IMG/VR virus record: IMGVR_UViG_3300049846_000815
Coordinates: 1 to 33,462 of that record
Length of the DNA: 33,462 nucleotides
Reading direction: 5' to 3' (one strand)
Source of the DNA: a virus
Positions 28,743 through 33,462 of this stretch are shown here, one piece after another. Numbering within the stretch: the stretch's first letter is position 1; each line of letters starts with the position of its first letter. The position numbers and the translations under genes were made by a program. The notes under the pieces were generated by a model. It had not been told where the DNA came from and did no database searches. It saw only the letters and a list, made by a program, of their open reading frames with translations.

Positions 28743-31093
28743 GCTTACCAGATAATAGAATAGATCGAGAGTTTGATAAGTTTAAGAATACTTCTCAAGG
28801 TACAGCGGTTAAAGTTTCTATTGTTGAAGGCGGCGGTGGTGGCGGTGGCGGTGGTGGAGATGCATCGCTCGCAGAGCAACAAGTTCAAACAGCATTACTC
28901 ACGGATATCGAGTCGAATCAAACTGATGGAACTCAAAAAACACAAATTACAAATGGAACAATAGAGGCAGGGATTAAGGATCTTTCCACAGCAATTGTAG
29001 GAACAGATAATGGATTAATCACTCATTCGGTCATTCATGGAAAAACAACTGGCGGTGGTGGTGGTTACGTTGATGTTAAGGTAACTCCTTCTGGAGCGAT
29101 GGCCACAGAATCAGTCATCACTAGCTCAGTACTTCCAACTGGAGCATCGACCGAAGCCAAGCAGGACGTTGGCAACGCTAGTTTAGCGAGCATTGATTCT
29201 AAATTAACGTCTCCAATAAATGTTCAAGCTACAAATCTTGATATCAGAGACTTATTATTCGCATCTGATAAAGTTGACGTTTCTGGTTCGTCTGTAAGCG
29301 TTTCAAATTTTCCAGCAACTCAAGATGTTAACATTGTTAGTTCTGTAGAGGTTGAGGTTAAAAACGATTCTGGAAGCCCTGTGCCCGTATCTGCAGCGTC
29401 TTTACCGCTTCCAACTGGTGCAGCAACAGAAGCAAAACAAGACGTAGGAAACGCGAGTTTAAGCAGCATTGATTCAAAGCTAACATCGCCACTGACTGTT
29501 CAAGCGACAAACTTAGACACACGCGATCTAGCATTTGCGACTGATAAGGTAGACGTTAGCGGATCTTCTATCGCATTAGATGCACCAACTTTGGCAGCGC
29601 TTGAGAGCATTACGGTTCAAAATGGCGGCGGTGCCTCGGCAGTAAATATTCAAGACGGTGGTAACTCGATTACCATTGATGCCACTTCTTTACCGTTGCC
29701 AACTGGAGCTGCTACGGCTGCAAATCAGGCGACTGAAATTGCATCTCTTGCATCCATTGATGGGAAATTAAATTCACTTGGTCAAAAGGTGATGGCCGCA
29801 AGCGTTCCTGTAACGATTGCATCGGATCAATCTCCTGTTGCAGCCGGTGTGAGTGTTACTGATAACTATGCGCCAAGCTCACCATACACAGAAGTTTCGA
29901 CAGAAAAATTAAAAACTGATCCAGATGGGCAATTATTAGTGAGAGGTGATGTTTTAACTGATGAGGGAACATTTCGGGATGATTTCTCAGGTGCCACTTT
30001 AGACGCTACTGTGTGGACATCGGCAATCACGACTACTGGGTCGATCAGTGTTGCAAACTCTTTAGCGTCTCTTTCTACAGGTAATAACGTATCAGGATCG
30101 GCATATATATTTTCAGATGGTGACTATGGGCCAATTTCATTTCGTGCTCAATTAAGTATCTCGCAAAGGGTTGCCAATCAAACTACAGAGGTAGGTTTTA
30201 GGGATACAGTCGTTGCCCCAACTAAATTTGCATTTTTTAGATTTACGGGAACTTCTGTCAATCAAGTAATTTGCGTGAGCGGTTCGTCAACGGCAGCGGC
30301 TGACACTCAAACTACGACAGTCACTTTAAATAACTATTCTTCAACAAGCTCAAATGATTATTATGTAGAGGTACAGCCTGATCAAGTATCGTTTCTAGTT
30401 AACAATCAAATCATAGCCACTCACAGATTGCATATTCCAGGGCCGTATGATGTGTTAAACGTTCATTCAGGAATATCAAACACAGGTGGGCCGGGAAATA
30501 ACACCACGCTTGCGATTGACTATATTTATTTTATCAATCAAAATTCACTACAAGTTAACAACTCATTCCAAGGTGATGCTTTACCAATAAAATACATCCC
30601 ATCTAATATTGCCACTTACTCAGCGGCGGCCACTGATGTCGTCATGGCAAATACCCCAACTGATGTTTTCACCATTACAGGGAGTGCTACAAAAATAATT
30701 AGAATTAAACACATTTCAGTAGACGGTACTCAAACGACGGCGGCAAATAGATCTGTGCTTTTAATTAAAAGGTCTACTGCTAACACAGCCGGGACATCGA
30801 CGACGTTGACCAATGTTCCATTTGATTCGACGGGGGTAGCGGCTACGGCAGTAGTTAGGGCGTATACCGCTAATCCAACACTAGGGACGGCAGTTGGTAC
30901 GATACATTCTGAAAAAGTGTATATCCCCACCGCTACGACTCTAGGTGATGAATGGAAATATGAGGCAACGGGGGATAAAGACGCGCAAGACATAGTTTTA
31001 AGGGGAACAAACGAGGTTCTATCAGTGAACTTTAACAGTGTTACCTCAGCGGGTAACTCAATGAATTTTTATATTACTTGGACGGAAGAATGA
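28739..31093 (+). CDS. Repeat-containing capsid fibre / decoration protein
   Basis: A 784-residue protein encoded in the head module. After a charged N end and a run of ten glycines (about residues 32-41) it carries repeats beginning LPTGA: at about 132, 224 and 320, with the first two also sharing TEAKQDVGNASLxSIDSKL and RDLxFAxDKVDVSGSS. A beta-sandwich, LamG-like domain follows (about 410-610, FRDDFSGATLDATVWTSAI to NTTLAIDYIYF), then a C-terminal beta domain. Such repeats are known from capsid and structural fibre proteins. A glycan-binding head fibre is the best reading; tail attachment is possible. Confidence 0.65.
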   Translation: MSLPDNRIDREFDKFKNTSQGTAVKVSIVEGGGGGGGGGGDASLAEQQVQTALLTDIESNQTDGTQKTQITNGTIEAGIKDLSTAIVGTDNGLITHSVIHGKTTGGGGGYVDVKVTPSGAMATESVITSSVLPTGASTEAKQDVGNASLASIDSKLTSPINVQATNLDIRDLLFASDKVDVSGSSVSVSNFPATQDVNIVSSVEVEVKNDSGSPVPVSAASLPLPTGAATEAKQDVGNASLSSIDSKLTSPLTVQATNLDTRDLAFATDKVDVSGSSIALDAPTLAALESITVQNGGGASAVNIQDGGNSITIDATSLPLPTGAATAANQATEIASLASIDGKLNSLGQKVMAASVPVTIASDQSPVAAGVSVTDNYAPSSPYTEVSTEKLKTDPDGQLLVRGDVLTDEGTFRDDFSGATLDATVWTSAITTTGSISVANSLASLSTGNNVSGSAYIFSDGDYGPISFRAQLSISQRVANQTTEVGFRDTVVAPTKFAFFRFTGTSVNQVICVSGSSTAAADTQTTTVTLNNYSSTSSNDYYVEVQPDQVSFLVNNQIIATHRLHIPGPYDVLNVHSGISNTGGPGNNTTLAIDYIYFINQNSLQVNNSFQGDALPIKYIPSNIATYSAAATDVVMANTPTDVFTITGSATKIIRIKHISVDGTQTTAANRSVLLIKRSTANTAGTSTTLTNVPFDSTGVAATAVVRAYTANPTLGTAVGTIHSEKVYIPTATTLGDEWKYEATGDKDAQDIVLRGTNEVLSVNFNSVTSAGNSMNFYITWTEE

Positions 31094-31839
31094 TAAACGT
31101 AAGCTGGACACATCTTAAGAATTTTGCAAATGAAAGGAATGTTTCGATTCAGAAAATTGAAACAGATGATCTTTATTATTTATGGGCTTTCGACGGTCCG
31201 ATGTGTGTTAGTGCTCAGATTAAAAAAGAAGATCCTGCAAATGAAGATCAAACAGATTTTGAAACAAACTACATTGCAAATTCAAATAAACCTCCAAAGT
31301 CAAACGTAGTTACCGCTTCAGAAGTGAACGATAAAACACTTAGAACATTTTGCGTTTTTAATGAAACAGATGCGAATGGGCAAGCTGAATTTATCGTATT
31401 GGTGCCTCAATCAAAGAGGTATGTTGCATATGGTGACATTGAGTTTGAGCAAAGACACTTTGGTGACTATGTATCTAAGATCGAGGTAGTGGATATCGAC
31501 AGATTGATCGCTTGGCAAACAGCACTTGCGATTAATCCAGCGGCGACTGAGCCAGTGGCAGATGAAATCGTACAGGCTAATGGATTTCCTTTTTATCCAG
31601 TGATTGGTCACTATGATGAAAAAGCCACAGCATCAATGCAAAATGATAATACCGTTGGGACATTAAAAGGCGGAATGGCTATGACTTTTGCTTATGGACT
31701 AACTGAAGCTCAGCCAATTGGTGGTTACGGTGAATTGCCTGGTGGTTTCTATTTTAGGGTATGCGCTCAAAAGGCGCAGGGTCATGGGGCTGGTTACAAA
31801 TGCCAGCTTTCGATAGATTGGGCTGAACCAAATGAGTGA
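31090..31839 (+). CDS. Virion-associated protein, head module
   Basis: A 249-residue protein. ATG 31090 overlaps the previous stop (ATGA). The N-terminal half (LYYLWAFDGPMCVSAQIKKE) and the C-terminal half (GGFYFRVCAQKAQGHGAGYK) look beta-rich, similar to proteins that sit on head fibres or capsids. It has no catalytic motif or membrane segment. It may assist the preceding fibre. Family not recognised. Confidence 0.55.
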   Translation: MINVSWTHLKNFANERNVSIQKIETDDLYYLWAFDGPMCVSAQIKKEDPANEDQTDFETNYIANSNKPPKSNVVTASEVNDKTLRTFCVFNETDANGQAEFIVLVPQSKRYVAYGDIEFEQRHFGDYVSKIEVVDIDRLIAWQTALAINPAATEPVADEIVQANGFPFYPVIGHYDEKATASMQNDNTVGTLKGGMAMTFAYGLTEAQPIGGYGELPGGFYFRVCAQKAQGHGAGYKCQLSIDWAEPNE

Positions 31840-32353
31840 GTTTAAGACTGGTGATGTCGCATTCGTAATTCATCACGAGAACATTATTAGTAAAATCATT
31901 GCATGGTTTATGAAGTCTAAATGGTCTCATTCTGCCGTTGTTTACGGATCAATGGGAGATAAGACTTTCGTATGTGAAACGTCTGATTTTGAGGTCGTGA
32001 TCAATAATCTCGATAGATATTTAAATGATCCAAGATGCTCAGTTGAAGTATACAGAAAGCCTTTAACACTTGATGACGCTGTCCTCATTCAAAAGAACTC
32101 TGACCAAATATGCGGAGTAATTTACGGATACCTGCAACTTATATCGCTTGGCATTAGAAGAATATTTAAACTTAAGATCAAAAACTTTTTTAAACAGGGC
32201 TTAGTTTGTTGCCACGTTATCTCTTATGCTTATGATGGAATAAGGGGCACTGGTTTTGAAAACTTAGAGCCAGAGTCATTTGATACCGAAGAGCTTTATC
32301 AAATTATTAAAAGCAGCGGTTGGGAAATGATTCATAAAAAGGATGGCAAATAA
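31832..32353 (+). CDS. Permuted papain-like (NlpC/P60, YiiX-type) peptidase
   Basis: A 173-residue protein with the order His33 (KWSHSAVVYG), Glu49 (CETSDF) and Cys126 or Cys127 (GLVCCHVISYAYD), which is the circularly permuted NlpC/P60 (LRAT/YiiX) active site. These enzymes cut peptide or amide bonds, often in cell walls or lipids. Here the gene lies between capsid-associated and connector genes, so the enzyme is likely packaged or acts in virion assembly. It overlaps both neighbours, by eight and one bases. Confidence 0.65.
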   Translation: MSEFKTGDVAFVIHHENIISKIIAWFMKSKWSHSAVVYGSMGDKTFVCETSDFEVVINNLDRYLNDPRCSVEVYRKPLTLDDAVLIQKNSDQICGVIYGYLQLISLGIRRIFKLKIKNFFKQGLVCCHVISYAYDGIRGTGFENLEPESFDTEELYQIIKSSGWEMIHKKDGK

Positions 32354-33060
32354 TGGCTATTTTTGGAGTTTTAGAGTTAGAGGATGTGGTTCAGGTTGGC
32401 GATAAGACGCGATTGTCTGGAGTTAAATCATTCGTAAGTAAGGATGAGGCGGCGATCACATTAGTAAGAATTAAGCCTGAATCAACTGGTTCCTTTGTAA
32501 CGGTTTCAGGGGTGTCTTTGACTTATAAAGATTGGTACTTGGATTGGTCTTATGCGACTAGCGGAACCAAAACAGTGACTATTGAAATTACAGCAGGATC
32601 AGTTCAGACGTTCACGAGAAATATTGAAGTTGTTTCAGAGGCAGACGATAAATTGCTTTCAAAGGATGCTGACTTGATTGCTTATGAGCCAGATATTCTA
32701 AAGTGGGTTCCATCCGGAAGGAGCTCATTTTTAAATCTGCATCGCGCTTCACAAAGATTAATATTAGACTGGTTAGATTCAATTCGTATCTGGCGTAATG
32801 ACGGGACGAAATTGACCAAGGATGATATTTCGGTCACGGATGACCTCAAACAACTGAGCGCATTTTTGACCTTAGAAATGATTTTCTTTGGATTATCTAA
32901 CAAGGTTGATGACACATTTCTTCAGAAGGCAAAGCTATATTATAGCAGAGCCGAAGGGGTTAAGAATCGTGGAAGGATTCAGGCCGATTTCAACGGAGAT
33001 GGAGATTTAGATTCTGGTGAGAATGAGGACATGAAGTCGTTTAAGTTGGTGCGCGGATGA
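32353..33060 (+). CDS. Head-tail connector protein with EF-hand-like loop
   Basis: A 235-residue protein. The N-terminal half looks like an Ig-like beta sandwich (VSGVSLTYKDWYLDWSYATS). The C-terminal half is helical (RASQRLILDWLDSIRIWRND, then LKQLSAFLTLEMIFFGLS), as in gp6/gp15-type head-tail adaptors. Residues about 212-223 are DFNGDGDLDSGE, a perfect EF-hand loop. It is one base downstream of the peptidase and overlaps the tail terminator by four bases. Calcium could stabilise the connector. Confidence 0.6.
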   Translation: MAIFGVLELEDVVQVGDKTRLSGVKSFVSKDEAAITLVRIKPESTGSFVTVSGVSLTYKDWYLDWSYATSGTKTVTIEITAGSVQTFTRNIEVVSEADDKLLSKDADLIAYEPDILKWVPSGRSSFLNLHRASQRLILDWLDSIRIWRNDGTKLTKDDISVTDDLKQLSAFLTLEMIFFGLSNKVDDTFLQKAKLYYSRAEGVKNRGRIQADFNGDGDLDSGENEDMKSFKLVRG

Positions 33061-33462
33061 GTTTAACTGCGCCAATTCCATACGCTATTCAGGAAATGAA
33101 TAAGCTTGGTTTTACCGAGTGGGAAGAGCCTTTTGATTTTGAGAATATTCCATCGACAATTCTTGATGGTGCATTTCATATCAGCATGGGTGAGTTCATT
33201 GGTGACACGAAGGATAATATCGCTCAATCAATTGATGCTCCTATATCGGTACGATGTTTTTTTAAGGGATTTAGAACCGTAAAGGAAGCTAGGGATACAG
33301 CGATATTGCGATGCAATGAAATAATTGCTGATTTCTTGAATCCTACAAATTTTAAAAGTTTTTCGCCTCCAATCACAGGAGTATTCTTTGATTCGGGTGC
33401 GATTGAGCCGCTCAATAATGAGCTGAATGATAATGTAGTAATTGCAGTTCTGACCTTTACAG
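33057..33462 (+). CDS. Tail terminator protein (cut by the window edge)
   Basis: The 5' 135 codons of a protein that begins MSLTAPIPYAIQEMNKLGFT and includes PISVRCFFKGFRTVKEARDT. Size, alpha/beta pattern and place between connector and tail tube genes fit the tail terminator/completion protein that caps the tube and joins it to the head. Joined to the start of the window it ends at base 23, giving 142 residues, a normal length. Start ATGA overlaps the connector stop. Confidence 0.65.
   Translation, partial: MSLTAPIPYAIQEMNKLGFTEWEEPFDFENIPSTILDGAFHISMGEFIGDTKDNIAQSIDAPISVRCFFKGFRTVKEARDTAILRCNEIIADFLNPTNFKSFSPPITGVFFDSGAIEPLNNELNDNVVIAVLTFT

Noticed and set aside
1-33462. CRISPR array or insertion sequence
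   Set aside because: No evenly spaced direct repeats with unique spacers and no transposase-like gene or flanking inverted repeats were seen.

Overview
The window looks like a complete, circularly closing genome of a tailed phage with a long non-contractile tail (siphovirus type), infecting a Gram-negative host. Tail tube, tape measure and frameshifted tail chaperone genes are present and no sheath was seen. A lipobox-bearing o-spanin and an overlapping partner imply an outer membrane. The last gene (33057 to the end) runs off the right edge in frame and, if the ends are joined, terminates at bases 21-23 with a TAATG overlap onto the tail tube gene at 23. The 33,462 bases are therefore probably the whole genome, opened inside the tail terminator gene. 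DNA is AT-rich by eye. The host genus cannot be read from the sequence.

Layout. (1) Late module, + strand, 22.4 kb to the end and then 1-12.4 kb: TerS, TerL, portal, two small morphogenesis proteins, scaffold, major capsid protein, a repeat-rich probable capsid fibre, a papain-like peptidase, connector and terminator proteins, tail tube, chaperones G/GT joined by a -1 frameshift, tape measure, distal tail protein and a 968-residue tail fibre. A lysis cassette follows (candidate holin, spanin pair, TIGR02594-type endolysin), then the 912-residue tail hub, a virion protein and two tiny genes. (2) Replication module, - strand, 14.64-12.36 kb: replisome organiser, probable helicase loader, SSB and a zinc-finger protein. 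No DNA polymerase or helicase gene was recognised, so host enzymes are presumably recruited. (3) Early/accessory module, + strand, 14.84-22.29 kb: a DUF1064-like nuclease, a tRNA-like element, many small proteins (DUF6948-like, DUF7448-like, Ea22-like, zinc ribbons, one-pass membrane peptides), a metallophosphoesterase, an HExxH metallopeptidase, a Rad52/Erf-like annealing protein and a ribbon-helix-helix regulator. Genes here are packed with ATGA overlaps. No integrase or CI-like repressor was recognised.

Regulation is the most unusual part. The visible signals are: a 13-bp hairpin that buries the ribosome binding site of the first spanin-region gene, with a 14-codon ORF running through it; an intrinsic terminator in the leader of the replication operon just downstream of a TATAAT box; a structured ssb leader with mutually exclusive pairings; two TAATGGGGCCATTA operators, one lying on a promoter; and a helically phased TTGTAAAG array on the promoter before TerS, just after a strong terminator. 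Together these suggest early, replication and late units switched by phage-encoded regulators and RNA structures. All of these regulatory readings are inference from sequence patterns.
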